Positions 7,308-15,184 of a stretch of 28,485 bases of DNA are shown piece by piece (the stretch's first letter is position 1; each line of letters begins with the position of its first letter). The stretch is from positions 1 through 28,485 of the forward strand of contig CAZLMF010000013.1 in assembly GCA_964560565.1 (NCBI GenBank), written 5' to 3'. A program made the translations under genes and the position numbers. The notes beneath the pieces were generated by a model that was not told the DNA's origin, did not search any database, and saw only the letters and a program-made list of their open reading frames with translations. The DNA comes from CAZLMF01 sp964560565 (GTDB taxonomy: Bacteria > Bacillota > Clostridia > Oscillospirales > Ruminococcaceae).

Positions 7308-9256
7308 TGATATCGGAAACCGCAAAAGGTAATGAGTTTCAATGCTACCTATTTCATCAGGGCAACGCAAGACGTGCCTACGAATACTTCGGTGCTCATT
7401 CGCAAGATAATGCAGGCGCAAAGGGTGTTATGTTCAGAGTGTGGGCGCCTAAGGCACAGGCAGTTTCCGTTGTCGGCGACTTCAACGGCTGGGATGCCTT
7501 AGCGAACCCAATGGAAAGAATAACAGATGGCGGTATATGGGAGCGGTGGGTCGAGGGCATAAAGCTCTTTGATGCTTATAAATATAGCGTTGTAGGCGCA
7601 GATGGTGCTACTCACCTAAAAGCTGACCCCTACGGCGTTCACATGGAAACACGCCCCGGTACAGCCACTAAATTCTACGAGTTTGATGACTTTGAATGGA
7701 CTGATACCCAGTACCAAAAAAACCGCTCAAACAGGAATATTTACAAATCACCGATGAATATATATGAGCTTCATATAAATTCATGGCGCAAGTATTCTGA
7801 CGACAACAGCTTCGATTATATCAAGCTTGCAAACGAGCTTTGCGACTATGTAAAAGAAATGGGCTATACTCATATCGAGCTTATGCCAATAGCGGAGTAC
7901 CCCTTTGACGGCTCATGGGGCTATCAAGCCATCGGATACTTCGCCCCTACCTCGAGAAACGGTACACCAAATGATTTTAAGCGTTTTGTGGATATTTTAC
8001 ACAGTCGTGGAATAGGAATAATCTTGGACTGGGTGCCTGCCCACTTCCCAAAAGACGAGGCAGGGCTATATGAATTTGACGGTTCTTGTTGCTATGAATA
8101 TGAGGACCCCAATAAACGTGAGCACGAGGGCTGGGGGACTAGAGTCTTCGACTACGGTAAAAATGAAGTCGTATCCTTCCTTATATCCAACGCTAATTAT
8201 TGGCTAAGCGAATATCATATTGACGGGCTTCGTGTTGATGCGGTGGCAAGTATGCTCTATCTCGACTACGACAGGCAGGGCGCAAATTGGACACCCAACA
8301 TCAATGGCGGCAACGAAAATATCGAGGCGGTAAGCTTCTTGCAAAGACTCAACACCGCAATTTTCGATGAACACCCCGATGCCTTAATGATAGCCGAGGA
8401 ATCCACTGCGTGGCCCCTTGTGACAAAGCCTTGCGATGTAGGAGGATTAGGCTTCAACTTCAAATGGAACATGGGTTGGATGAACGATATGCTCACCTAT
8501 ATTTCATTAGAGCCGGAGTATCGTCAGCACAACCACGACAAGGTTACATTTAGCTTTTTCTACGCCTTTTCTGAGAACTATATTTTACCCATCTCCCATG
8601 ATGAGGTTGTTCATGGCAAAGCATCCCTGCTTAATAAAATGAGCGGGGATTATGAGGGCAAGTTCGATTCCATGCGTGCCTTTGTGGGCTTTATGATGGC
8701 ACATCCGGGCAAAAAGCTCATATTCATGGGGCAGGAATTTGGGCAAATCAAGGAATGGGACTACAAACAGGAGCTTGACTGGTTAATACTGGATTTCCCT
8801 GCTCATAAAGTGCTGCAAACCTATATGAAGGACATCAACCACTTTTACCTTGAAACTCCTTGCCTGTGGGAAAATGACGTCTCTTGGGAGGGTTTCAAGT
8901 GGATATCAAACGATGACTACAAGCAAAGCATTATCGCATTCCGCCGCATTGATGACAATGGAAACGAGCTTATTTGCGTATGCAACTTCTCAAATATTTC
9001 TCAAGAGGACTATCGCATAGGCGCACCCTTTGAGGGCGAATACAGCGAAGTGTTTTCAACCGATGCCGCCGAATACGGTGGCAAGGCAAGGCATAACAAA
9101 AAGGTTTTATCCGATGAAATACCAATGCATGGCTTTGAGCAATCAATATCGCTTACAATCCCTGCATTGACGGTATTCTACCTAAAGCATAACCCCAAGA
9201 AAAAGCAAAAGAAAGCAAGTAAAAAACAAGCAAGTAAAAAGCACCACCAGCAATAG
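7307..9256 (+). CDS. glgB: 1,4-alpha-glucan branching enzyme GlgB
   Basis: A 649-residue GH13 enzyme that cuts alpha-1,4 glucan chains and rejoins them as alpha-1,6 branches in glycogen. A CBM48-type N-terminal domain (about residues 35-125, with VWAPKAQAVSVVGDFNGWD) precedes the catalytic barrel. The nucleophile is D311 in DGLRVDAV, the acid/base E364 in IAEEST, and the transition-state aspartate D432 in ISHDEVVHGK; the intervals of 53 and 121 residues equal those of E. coli GlgB (D405, E458, D526). The start ATG is eight bases after AAGGGGG. The C-terminus carries an unusual lysine-rich tail (KKKQKKASKKQASKKHHQQ) encoded by a short imperfect DNA repeat. It is the first gene of glgBCDA, with glgC 38 bases on. 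Confidence 0.97.
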   Translation: MISETAKGNEFQCYLFHQGNARRAYEYFGAHSQDNAGAKGVMFRVWAPKAQAVSVVGDFNGWDALANPMERITDGGIWERWVEGIKLFDAYKYSVVGADGATHLKADPYGVHMETRPGTATKFYEFDDFEWTDTQYQKNRSNRNIYKSPMNIYELHINSWRKYSDDNSFDYIKLANELCDYVKEMGYTHIELMPIAEYPFDGSWGYQAIGYFAPTSRNGTPNDFKRFVDILHSRGIGIILDWVPAHFPKDEAGLYEFDGSCCYEYEDPNKREHEGWGTRVFDYGKNEVVSFLISNANYWLSEYHIDGLRVDAVASMLYLDYDRQGANWTPNINGGNENIEAVSFLQRLNTAIFDEHPDALMIAEESTAWPLVTKPCDVGGLGFNFKWNMGWMNDMLTYISLEPEYRQHNHDKVTFSFFYAFSENYILPISHDEVVHGKASLLNKMSGDYEGKFDSMRAFVGFMMAHPGKKLIFMGQEFGQIKEWDYKQELDWLILDFPAHKVLQTYMKDINHFYLETPCLWENDVSWEGFKWISNDDYKQSIIAFRRIDDNGNELICVCNFSNISQEDYRIGAPFEGEYSEVFSTDAAEYGGKARHNKKVLSDEIPMHGFEQSISLTIPALTVFYLKHNPKKKQKKASKKQASKKHHQQ

Positions 9257-9294
9257 TTTTTCAATTATTATACATTTTACATGGAGGAGATTAT

Positions 9295-10361
9295 ATGTAC
9301 ACAAAAAAGGAATGTGTGGCAATGCTGCTTGCCGGCGGGCAGGGCAGCCGTCTGTATGCGCTGACGAAGGATATGGCAAAGCCGGCAGTGCCCTACGGCG
9401 GCAAATACCGCATTATTGACTTTCCCCTTTCCAACTGCGTTAACTCAGGTATTGATACGGTGGGTGTCCTCACTCAATACCAACCCCTTGTACTTAACGA
9501 CTATATAGGCAACGGTCAGCCATGGGATTTAGACCGTATCCACGGCGGCGTTCATATTTTACCTCCATACGAAACAGCTCTTGGCGCATCATGGTATAAG
9601 GGCACTGCAAGTGCAATCTACCAAAACATAGGCTTCATAGAGCGATATAATCCCGAGTACGTCATAATTTTATCAGGCGACCACATATATAAAATGGACT
9701 ACTCCAAGATGATTGCAAGCCACAAGGAAAAGGAAGCAGACTGCACAATTGCAGTTATTGAAGTCCCTATGGAGGAGGCATCACGCTTTGGAATAATGAC
9801 TGTTGACGAGGAAATGAAGGTAACCGAGTTTGCTGAAAAGCCTGACGAACCTAAGAGTAACCTTGCGTCAATGGGCATATACGTATTCTCGTGGGATAAG
9901 CTTCGCAAATACCTTATCGATAATGAAAATGACCCCACAGCCTCTAAGGACTTTGGCAAGAACATAATCCCCAAAATGCTTGAGGACAAACAGCGAATGC
10001 TTGCATATAATTTTGAGGGCTATTGGAAGGACGTCGGCACAATAGACAGCCTATGGGAAGCAAATATGGACTTGCTGAACCCTAACGTTCCCCTTGACCT
10101 ATATGACCAAGCGTGGAGNNNNNNNNNNNNNNNNNNNNNNNNNNNNNNNNNNNNNNNNNNNNNNNNNNNNNNNNNNNNNNNNNNNNNNNNNNNNNNNNNN
10201 NNNNNNNNNNNNNNNNNNTCGGCGAGGATGTAGTAATCGGCGCACGCCCCGAGCTTATCGAGAACAAAAACGAGTGGGGCATTGCCGTAATAGGGCATGA
10301 TGTAAGCATAAACGCAGGCGCAACCATTAAGCCAAAGCAAATGGTTGAGAACAATATATAG
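9295..10361 (+). CDS. glgC: Glucose-1-phosphate adenylyltransferase GlgC, interrupted by an assembly gap
   Basis: Makes ADP-glucose from glucose-1-phosphate and ATP, the committed step of glycogen synthesis. The nucleotidyltransferase domain shows the pyrophosphorylase signature GGQGSRL at residues 14-20, KPAVPYGGKYRIIDFPLSN, SGDHIYKMDY, EFAEKP and YWKDVGTIDSLWEAN. After the 100-N gap the C-terminal beta-helix continues in another frame (GEDVVIGARPE... GIAVIGHDVSINAG) to a TAG at 10359-10361. About 320 residues are visible against 380-400 for the family, so some 60-80 codons of the beta-helix linker are missing. Restoring the frame needs a missing length that leaves a remainder of 2 on division by 3. 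GGAGGAG precedes the ATG. It lies 14 bases before glgD, its usual Firmicutes partner. Confidence 0.94.
10119..10218. other. Assembly gap (100 Ns) inside glgC
   Basis: Exactly 100 undetermined bases. The flanking glgC frames do not agree across 100 bases, so the number is a placeholder; family length suggests roughly 180-240 missing bases. Confidence 0.98.
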
Positions 10362-10375
10362 GGGAGGGAACAGAA

Positions 10376-11500
10376 ATGGCTAATATGGGAAACGTAATGG
10401 GGATAATTTTCGCAAATATGCATGACAACGCAATCCATGACCTTACAAAGTCAAGGACAATGGGCTCAGTTCCCTTTGGCGGAAGGTACAGGCTAATTGA
10501 CTTTCCGCTCTCTAACATGGTCAACTCTGGTATGTCCGAGGTTGGAGTAATCACTAAGAGCAACTATCAGTCCCTGCTTGACCACCTAGGCTCAGGACGC
10601 GAATGGGATCTTTCCCGCAAGACGGGAGGACTTCATCTTCTGCCGCCTTTTGGTCATGTGGGCAGTGGAATATATCGAGGCAGACTTGAGGCACTTAAAA
10701 ATGTAATCGGATTTATCGAGCATTCCAACGCCGACCATGTGATAATGTGCGATAGCGATGTTATCACAAATATGGACTTTCGCCCAATTGTAAACGCCCA
10801 CAAGAAAAGCAATGCGGATATAACCGTTGTATACGCAAGTGGACATTTCACAGCCGACCAAACAGCAAATAAAACCATAATAAACGTCAATGAGGACAAT
10901 CGTGTTATTGATGTACTTACTAAGCCGAAAATGGCAGGAGAGCTTTCCGCAAGCCTTAATATCTTTGTAATAGGGCGTAAGTTCCTAATTGACCTTGCCG
11001 CGGAAGCAGCAAGCAGAAGCCTTTATAGCTTTGAGGTTGATGTTTTACAGCATAGAACCAAAGAGCTTGAGATAATAGGCTATGAATATAAGGGTGACTA
11101 CGAGCAAATTGATTCTGTGGCAGCATATTACAAAGCCAATATGAAGCTGTTAGAGCAGCCCCTTAGAAGAAGCCTGTTTAATTCAGAATCCCCGATATAC
11201 ACTAAAATCCGTGACGAAGCCCCTGCAAAGCATGGAATTGATGCAATCTGCAAAAACTCAATTGTTGCTGATGGATGCATAATCGAGGGCGAGGTTGAAA
11301 ACTCAATTTTATTCCGTGGTGTTCACATTGGCAAGGGGGCAAAGGTCAAGGATTCCATCATTATGCAAGGCACCCATATCGGCAAGAAATGCGAGGTTCG
11401 CTATACCATCACCGATAAGGAAGTGGAGATTGCTGACTACCGTGTGCTTACAGGCTCGCAATCATATCCTATATTCATAGAGAAAAGAGCACAGGTTTAG
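10376..11500 (+). CDS. glgD: GlgD, non-canonical subunit of ADP-glucose pyrophosphorylase
   Basis: A 374-residue paralogue of GlgC. The fold is recognisable from MGSVPFGGRYRLIDFPLSNMVNSG near residue 30, the central domain (HVIMCDSDVITNMDF) and C-terminal left-handed beta-helix hexapeptides (GCIIEGEVENSILF, VHIGKGAKVKDSII). The catalytic GGxGxRL loop of GlgC is replaced at the N-terminus by GIIFANMHDNAIHDL, so the protein is not expected to be a good catalyst by itself. In Firmicutes studied, GlgD forms a heteromer with GlgC and raises its activity, and the tight gene spacing (14 bases, GGGGAGGG site before the ATG) fits equal production. Confidence 0.95.
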   Translation: MANMGNVMGIIFANMHDNAIHDLTKSRTMGSVPFGGRYRLIDFPLSNMVNSGMSEVGVITKSNYQSLLDHLGSGREWDLSRKTGGLHLLPPFGHVGSGIYRGRLEALKNVIGFIEHSNADHVIMCDSDVITNMDFRPIVNAHKKSNADITVVYASGHFTADQTANKTIINVNEDNRVIDVLTKPKMAGELSASLNIFVIGRKFLIDLAAEAASRSLYSFEVDVLQHRTKELEIIGYEYKGDYEQIDSVAAYYKANMKLLEQPLRRSLFNSESPIYTKIRDEAPAKHGIDAICKNSIVADGCIIEGEVENSILFRGVHIGKGAKVKDSIIMQGTHIGKKCEVRYTITDKEVEIADYRVLTGSQSYPIFIEKRAQV

Positions 11501-11556
11501 AGAAGCTTAATATAAATTATTTAGGAGGTTTGGACGTGTTAAGAGAGGGGGACAAA

Positions 11557-12981
11557 ATGGACATTCTTTATGTTACAAGTGAAGCTACCCCGTTCGCTGC
11601 ATCCGGAGGACTTGCGGATGTTGCAGGGTCACTGCCCGGTGCAATAGTCGGACATGGACATGACTGCCGAGTAATTATGCCACTTTATGGCGACATTATT
11701 GCGCAGTGGCGAAACAATATGACTCTTGTGGCGGAATTATCGGTCGATGTGGCATGGCGAAAGCAGTATGTGGGCATTTTTACGGTTATAGTAAATGGCG
11801 TTACATATTATCTGATTGACAATGAGTACTACTTTAAGCGCAGCGGATTGTATGGCTACTACGACGATGCGGAGAGATTTGCCTTTTTCTCTCGTGCAGT
11901 TCTTGAGGCACTGCGCCTTATAGACTTCAAGCCCGATATAATCAACTGCAATGATTGGCAGACCGCTCTTGTGCCTGTTTACTATAACGCTATTTACCGC
12001 TATCAAAGCGGTTATGAGGACATTAAGACCGTCTTTACAATCCACAATATCGCATATCAAGGCAGATACGGACTGGAGCTTATGTCGGATGTCCTTGGGC
12101 TGCCGGAATTTCTTACACCGCTTATGGAGTACGACGGCGACTTAAACTTTATGAAAGCTGCAATTGAATGCTCTGATAAGGTGACTACGGTTAGCCCCAC
12201 CTACGCAACAGAAATTCTTGACCCGTGGTTTGCTCATGGGCTTGATAGGATTTTGCGCCAAAAGCAGTATAAAACCTGCGGCTTCCTAAATGGCATAGAC
12301 ACAAAAAGCTACAATCCTGATATCGACCCGATTATCCCTGCAAACTACAATGTGGATAATAAAAAAGGTAAAGCGATATGCAAGGAAAAGCTTATGGAGG
12401 AGTCAGGACTTGAGGCAGGCAAGGAGCCTTTAATCGGCATAATCACACGTTTTGCCAACCATAAGGGGCTTGACCTTATCAAGGCTGTATTTGACGACAT
12501 AGTCGCCCTTGGCTACAAGGTTGTAATTTTAGGCTCAGGAGAAGCTGAATACGAGAACTTTTTTAGGGAAATGCAGCAGCGCTACCCAGGTAGAGTTAGC
12601 CTTACCATAGGCTTTATCCCAGCCCTAGCACGCAAGATTTATGCAGGGGCGGATATGTTCCTTATGCCTTCAATGTCCGAGCCTTGCGGCTTGGCACAGA
12701 TGATTTCCCTGCGTTACGGCACTATCCCCATTGTGCGTGAAACAGGAGGACTAAAGGACAGTATAATCGACTGCGGCAATAAAGGCGGGAATGGATTTAC
12801 CTTCCAAACATACAACGCCCATGATATGCTTGATGCTATTAAAAGGGCAAGAGAGTATTATGATAAGCGAATGCTATGGGGTAAACTTGTCAGCCGAGCA
12901 CTTCGCAGCGACTTTAGCTGGACAAAATCAGCCGAGCTTTACTTAGGTTTATACAGAGAACTTATAGGCAAGAATATCTAA
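11557..12981 (+). CDS. glgA: Glycogen synthase GlgA (ADP-glucose)
   Basis: A GT5 glycosyltransferase of 475 codons including the stop; it adds glucose from ADP-glucose to the non-reducing end of glycogen. The N-terminal half has the GGLADVAGSLP loop (from G17), INCNDWQT and TIHNIAYQG; the C-terminal half has GIITRFANHKGLD, MPSMSEPCGLAQM (E375) and IVRETGGLKDSI. Position 15, lysine in the E. coli KTGGL substrate loop, is alanine here (AASGGL). ATG 11557 follows GAGAGGGG and gives the usual MxILxVTSEA start. A stronger AGGAGG at 11523-11528 would suit an in-frame GTG at 11536, adding seven residues; TTG 11530 is too close to it. Last gene of the glg operon; a terminator follows. No glgP is adjacent. 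Confidence 0.95.
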   Translation: MDILYVTSEATPFAASGGLADVAGSLPGAIVGHGHDCRVIMPLYGDIIAQWRNNMTLVAELSVDVAWRKQYVGIFTVIVNGVTYYLIDNEYYFKRSGLYGYYDDAERFAFFSRAVLEALRLIDFKPDIINCNDWQTALVPVYYNAIYRYQSGYEDIKTVFTIHNIAYQGRYGLELMSDVLGLPEFLTPLMEYDGDLNFMKAAIECSDKVTTVSPTYATEILDPWFAHGLDRILRQKQYKTCGFLNGIDTKSYNPDIDPIIPANYNVDNKKGKAICKEKLMEESGLEAGKEPLIGIITRFANHKGLDLIKAVFDDIVALGYKVVILGSGEAEYENFFREMQQRYPGRVSLTIGFIPALARKIYAGADMFLMPSMSEPCGLAQMISLRYGTIPIVRETGGLKDSIIDCGNKGGNGFTFQTYNAHDMLDAIKRAREYYDKRMLWGKLVSRALRSDFSWTKSAELYLGLYRELIGKNI

Positions 12982-12994
12982 CAGAAAAATAAGC

Positions 12995-13029
12995 AAACAA
13001 ACGGGATAAGTTCCCGTTTGTTTTATTTT
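12995..13029 (+). terminator. Intrinsic terminator of the glycogen operon
   Basis: A perfect 12-base stem (AAACAAACGGGA at 12995-13006, TCCCGTTTGTTT at 13012-13023) with a five-base loop, followed by a T-rich tail. Confidence 0.9.
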
Positions 13030-13052
13030 TGTGATAATAATTCATAAAACAC

Positions 13053-13081
13053 TTGAAATATTTAATAAAGTATAATATCAT
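13053..13081 (+). promoter_or_regulatory. Sigma-A promoter of the unknown membrane-anchored protein gene
   Basis: TTGAAA at 13053-13058, a 17-base spacer, and TATCAT at 13076-13081 (each one mismatch from consensus). A TATAAT at 13071 overlaps, but has only a 12-base distance to the same -35. Confidence 0.5.
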
Positions 13082-13130
13082 AGAATATAAATACTTACGC
13101 ATTTAAGAAATGGACAAAGGAAGATAGTAT

Positions 13131-13766
13131 ATGAATAAGAGTAAAAGCAATTTAATAGTTACGGTTATAACGGCAGTGGTGGCAATAGCTGCAATGGCGG
13201 CGGTTATCTATGTTTTAGCTACCGGAAGCCATAAGAAGCCTGAACCTGTTTGGGCGCCAGACGATGCTTATTATACCGAGCTTGACACAGCATCCGATGA
13301 ACTGCTTGCAAATAACTACAAAGTCTTTGCAACTTATATGCAGTATGGGCTTAACACTGCAGCTCCTGCATACAATACCACACCCGCTGACGGCGCATAT
13401 TTTGTCAAGGATGAGGAATTCACTTCATTTGCGGATATTGAGAGAATCGTAAACTCCACCTTTGTAGAGGCGGAAGCAACCCGCATCATTGATAACTGCA
13501 TCGGTACAGGGCAGATTTATGCTGAAAAAGAAGGAAAGCTAATAATGTACAAGGACCTCTTTACAGCAAAGGAATACGATTTAGGTTGGAGCGCTCCTCT
13601 AGTGACCTATAAAAGCCCCACGCCGGATAGCGTTGAGCTTAGTATCGAGCTTGATAAGGTCACATATACCGAGGATTCCGAGGTGCCAACAGGTGAAAAG
13701 AAAACCCTAACTGTGACAATGCTTAAAGAGGGCGACAGCTGGAAGTTGGCAAAGCTCATCTACTAG
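13131..13766 (+). CDS. Membrane-anchored extracytoplasmic protein of unknown function
   Basis: A 211-residue protein whose gene I do not recognise with certainty. Residues 1-7 are basic (MNKSKSN), 8-31 form one hydrophobic helix without a lipobox cysteine, and the rest is a soluble, acidic alpha/beta domain of about 175 residues, probably outside the membrane. The stretches YFVKDEEFTSFADIERIVNS and KEGKLIMYKDLFTAKEYDLGW, with a final VTMLKEGDSWKLAKLIY strand pair, suggest an NTF2-like fold; it recalls the IseA/YoeB-type inhibitors of cell wall endopeptidases, but that is a guess. AAAGGAAG precedes the ATG by nine bases. It has its own promoter and terminator, so its neighbours (glycogen genes, DUF2089 operon) say little about its role. 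Confidence 0.85.
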   Translation: MNKSKSNLIVTVITAVVAIAAMAAVIYVLATGSHKKPEPVWAPDDAYYTELDTASDELLANNYKVFATYMQYGLNTAAPAYNTTPADGAYFVKDEEFTSFADIERIVNSTFVEAEATRIIDNCIGTGQIYAEKEGKLIMYKDLFTAKEYDLGWSAPLVTYKSPTPDSVELSIELDKVTYTEDSEVPTGEKKTLTVTMLKEGDSWKLAKLIY

Positions 13767-13802
13767 GAGAGAAAAAGTAAATATATACATATATACATAT
13801 AT

Positions 13803-13839
13803 AAATTGAAGTGCTTATTTATAAGCACTTCAATTTTTT
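13803..13839 (+). terminator. Intrinsic terminator after the unknown membrane-anchored protein
   Basis: A perfect 16-base inverted repeat (AAATTGAAGTGCTTAT at 13803-13818; ATAAGCACTTCAATTT at 13821-13836) ending in a run of Ts. The A/T-rich ends make it potentially bidirectional. Confidence 0.88.
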
Positions 13840-13876
13840 AATACTTAAAATTAAGGTTGTTAATACTAAAATTAAT

Positions 13877-13928
13877 AAAGTTAAGATTATTATTAAGAAA
13901 GTTAAGAAAAACTATTGACAAAGTTAAG
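13877..13928 (+). repeat. Three phased direct repeats AAAGTTAAG at the DUF2089 operon promoter
   Basis: AAAGTTAAG occurs exactly at 13877-13885, 13898-13906 and 13920-13928, with starts 21 and 22 bases apart, i.e. two helical turns. The third copy begins on the last base of the -35 box and fills half of the spacer. Degenerate copies (AAAATTAAG at 13847, AAAATTAAT at 13868) continue the series upstream. The placement is that of an operator for a protein that binds one DNA face cooperatively. Confidence 0.6.
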
Positions 13929-13943
13929 GTAAGTTGCTATAAT
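13915..13943 (+). promoter_or_regulatory. Perfect-consensus sigma-A promoter of the DUF2089-YvlD operon
   Basis: TTGACA at 13915-13920, a 17-base spacer and TATAAT at 13938-13943, preceded by TGC (extended -10). All twelve core bases match consensus. Such a strong promoter would normally need repression, which the overlapping repeat could supply. Confidence 0.9.
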
Positions 13944-13974
13944 GCAATTAAAGGATGTAAAGGGAGGGAAAAAA

Positions 13975-14337
13975 TTGTACAGTACTCCATCAAAATGCGC
14001 CGTATGCGGCAGTGAGCTTAATGTCACCCGAATGACATGCTCAAGCTGCTCATCAGAGGTAACAGGGAGCTTTATTCCATGCAAATATTGCTCGCTAAAT
14101 GAAAAGCAAAAGCTATTTATGGAAACATTTCTAAGATGTAGGGGCAATATCAAGGAAGTCGAAAGAACGCTTTCTATTTCCTATCCTACAGTAAAAGGAC
14201 TGCTAGAGGATTTGCTTGCCACATTATATGGGCAGGAGGAAGCAGTTCGCCACAGCACAGCCGATGTGCTCGATATGCTTGAAAAGGGCATTATCAATGC
14301 ACAGGAAGCTGCAAGTCTTATTTCGGGAGATAAATAA
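13975..14337 (+). CDS. DUF2089 family protein (zinc ribbon plus helix-turn-helix)
   Basis: A 120-residue protein starting at TTG 13975, seven bases or so after GGGAGG. An in-frame ATG at 13942 lies inside the -10 box and is ruled out. Cysteines C8, C11, C22 and C25 form a zinc-ribbon-like pair of CxxC motifs, with another CxxC at C35/C38. The segment RGNIKEVERTLSISYPTVKG is the helix-turn-helix of the family. The C-terminus (STADVLDMLEKGIINAQEAASLI) is a SHOCT-like helical hairpin, the same type as the start of the next gene's product. Function of the family is not established; DNA binding is inferred from the fold, and autoregulation from the repeats at its own promoter. It heads a four-gene unit. 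Confidence 0.88.
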   Translation: MYSTPSKCAVCGSELNVTRMTCSSCSSEVTGSFIPCKYCSLNEKQKLFMETFLRCRGNIKEVERTLSISYPTVKGLLEDLLATLYGQEEAVRHSTADVLDMLEKGIINAQEAASLISGDK

Positions 14338-14363
14338 CTCAATAAATGTTAGGAGGAAATACC

Positions 14364-14801
14364 ATGCCAGAAAATGAGAGAACTCGTGTACTTGAAATGC
14401 TTAAAAACGGCTTAATTTCCGTTGATGAGGCGGAGGAGCTATTATCTGCAATGGATTCAAGGGAAACCGTAAACACTGAGCTTGTGGCAATGAAGGACAG
14501 TCGCGGTAGAAAACCTAAGAAGCTTAGAATTACTGTCGATGCTAACGAGAATGAAGATGGCAGCGGCAAGGCAAAAGTCAATGTAAATATACCTATGTCA
14601 TTGATTAAATCACTAGGCCCTGTTGCGCTTAGCAGTATCCCTAAGGATGCAAAAATAGAGCTTAATAAGCAGGGTATTGACATTTCAGAGATTATTAAGC
14701 AGGTAATTGAACTTGCGGAAAATGGCTTGGATGAGGATATAGTCAATATCGATGCCGGCGAAAAAGGTAGTGCCGCTAAGGTAAGGATTTATGTTGAATA
14801 G
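14364..14801 (+). CDS. SHOCT-like domain protein (YvlB-like)
   Basis: A 145-residue protein. ATG 14364 follows AGGAGG by eight bases; an in-frame ATG at 14346 sits upstream of that site and is rejected. The N-terminus (ERTRVLEMLKNGLISVDEAEELLSAM) is the short helical hairpin found at the start of YvlB-like proteins and at the end of the preceding DUF2089 product. A basic linker (RGRKPKKLRITV) leads to a C-terminal domain, about residues 65-145, ending DIVNIDAGEKGSAAKVRIYVE. No signal peptide or membrane segment is seen. Its end overlaps the next gene by 11 bases. Precise function unknown; the shared hairpin suggests contact with the DUF2089 protein, which is inference. Confidence 0.85.
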   Translation: MPENERTRVLEMLKNGLISVDEAEELLSAMDSRETVNTELVAMKDSRGRKPKKLRITVDANENEDGSGKAKVNVNIPMSLIKSLGPVALSSIPKDAKIELNKQGIDISEIIKQVIELAENGLDEDIVNIDAGEKGSAAKVRIYVE

Positions 14802-15132
14802 ACCTGTATTTTTCTTTATCGTAAGCGTAAGCTTTAAGAGAAAGAAACTGAAGAAAAACGGTAAGCCAAAGAGTCTTAGGCTTTTCATACCCATGCCGAT
14901 TTACTTATTTTTAATGCTTTTGGATATTGCTGATGATTTCGTTGAGCTTGGGAGGCTTCTAAGCTTTGGCGCGATAAAAAAACTAAAGTGGGAAATGTTG
15001 ACCAATGGTGCGATTAAGGTTAGTAAGGCTGTATTGTTCGAGCTTGTTTTCGACACAGGTCCTCTTGATTTGGTTGACGTTGATTGCGGCGATAAGGAAA
15101 ACAATGTAAAGGTGCGCTGTCTGCTTAGATAA
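14791..15132 (+). CDS. Small protein resembling the C-terminal part of its upstream neighbour
   Basis: A 113-residue basic protein, start ATG 14791 just after AAGGA and overlapping the previous gene by 11 bases in another frame, so translation is probably coupled. An amphipathic or hydrophobic stretch (about residues 26-52, SLRLFIPMPIYLFLMLLDIA) may touch the membrane. Its end, LVDVDCGDKENNVKVRCLLR, lines up with IVNIDAGEKGSAAKVRIYVE of the upstream product, and RLFIPMPIYLF with VNVNIPMSLIK, so the two look like diverged paralogues, this one without the SHOCT-like hairpin. I do not recognise a characterised family. The compact coupling and common operon argue that it is a real gene. Confidence 0.8.
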   Translation: MLNRPVFFFIVSVSFKRKKLKKNGKPKSLRLFIPMPIYLFLMLLDIADDFVELGRLLSFGAIKKLKWEMLTNGAIKVSKAVLFELVFDTGPLDLVDVDCGDKENNVKVRCLLR

Positions 15133-15151
15133 GGACAGAAAATAATCATGA

Positions 15152-15184
15152 GAGGAGGCGTGCCTTAAACGGCATGGTGAAAAA
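15152..15184 (+). promoter_or_regulatory. Split ribosome binding site of the YvlD-like gene with a bridging hairpin
   Basis: The only strong Shine-Dalgarno sequence, GAGGAGG at 15152-15158, is 26 bases from the ATG at 15185, far beyond the useful range. Between them, CGTGCC (15159-15164) pairs with GGCATG (15171-15176) around a TTAAAC loop. With the hairpin folded, the effective distance is eight bases. A weak GGTG at 15176-15179 is the alternative site. Confidence 0.5.

Noticed and set aside
11530..11556. TTG 11530 as the glgA start
   Set aside because: It is one base from AGGAGG, too close for initiation; GTG 11536 or ATG 11557 are better.
13877..13928. CRISPR array or replication iterons
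   Set aside because: Only nine-base repeats with no unique long spacers, no cas or replication gene nearby; a promoter operator explains the position better.
13942..13974. Upstream in-frame ATG for the DUF2089 gene
   Set aside because: It lies within the -10 box of a perfect promoter; TTG 13975 has GGGAGG upstream and gives the usual family N-terminus.
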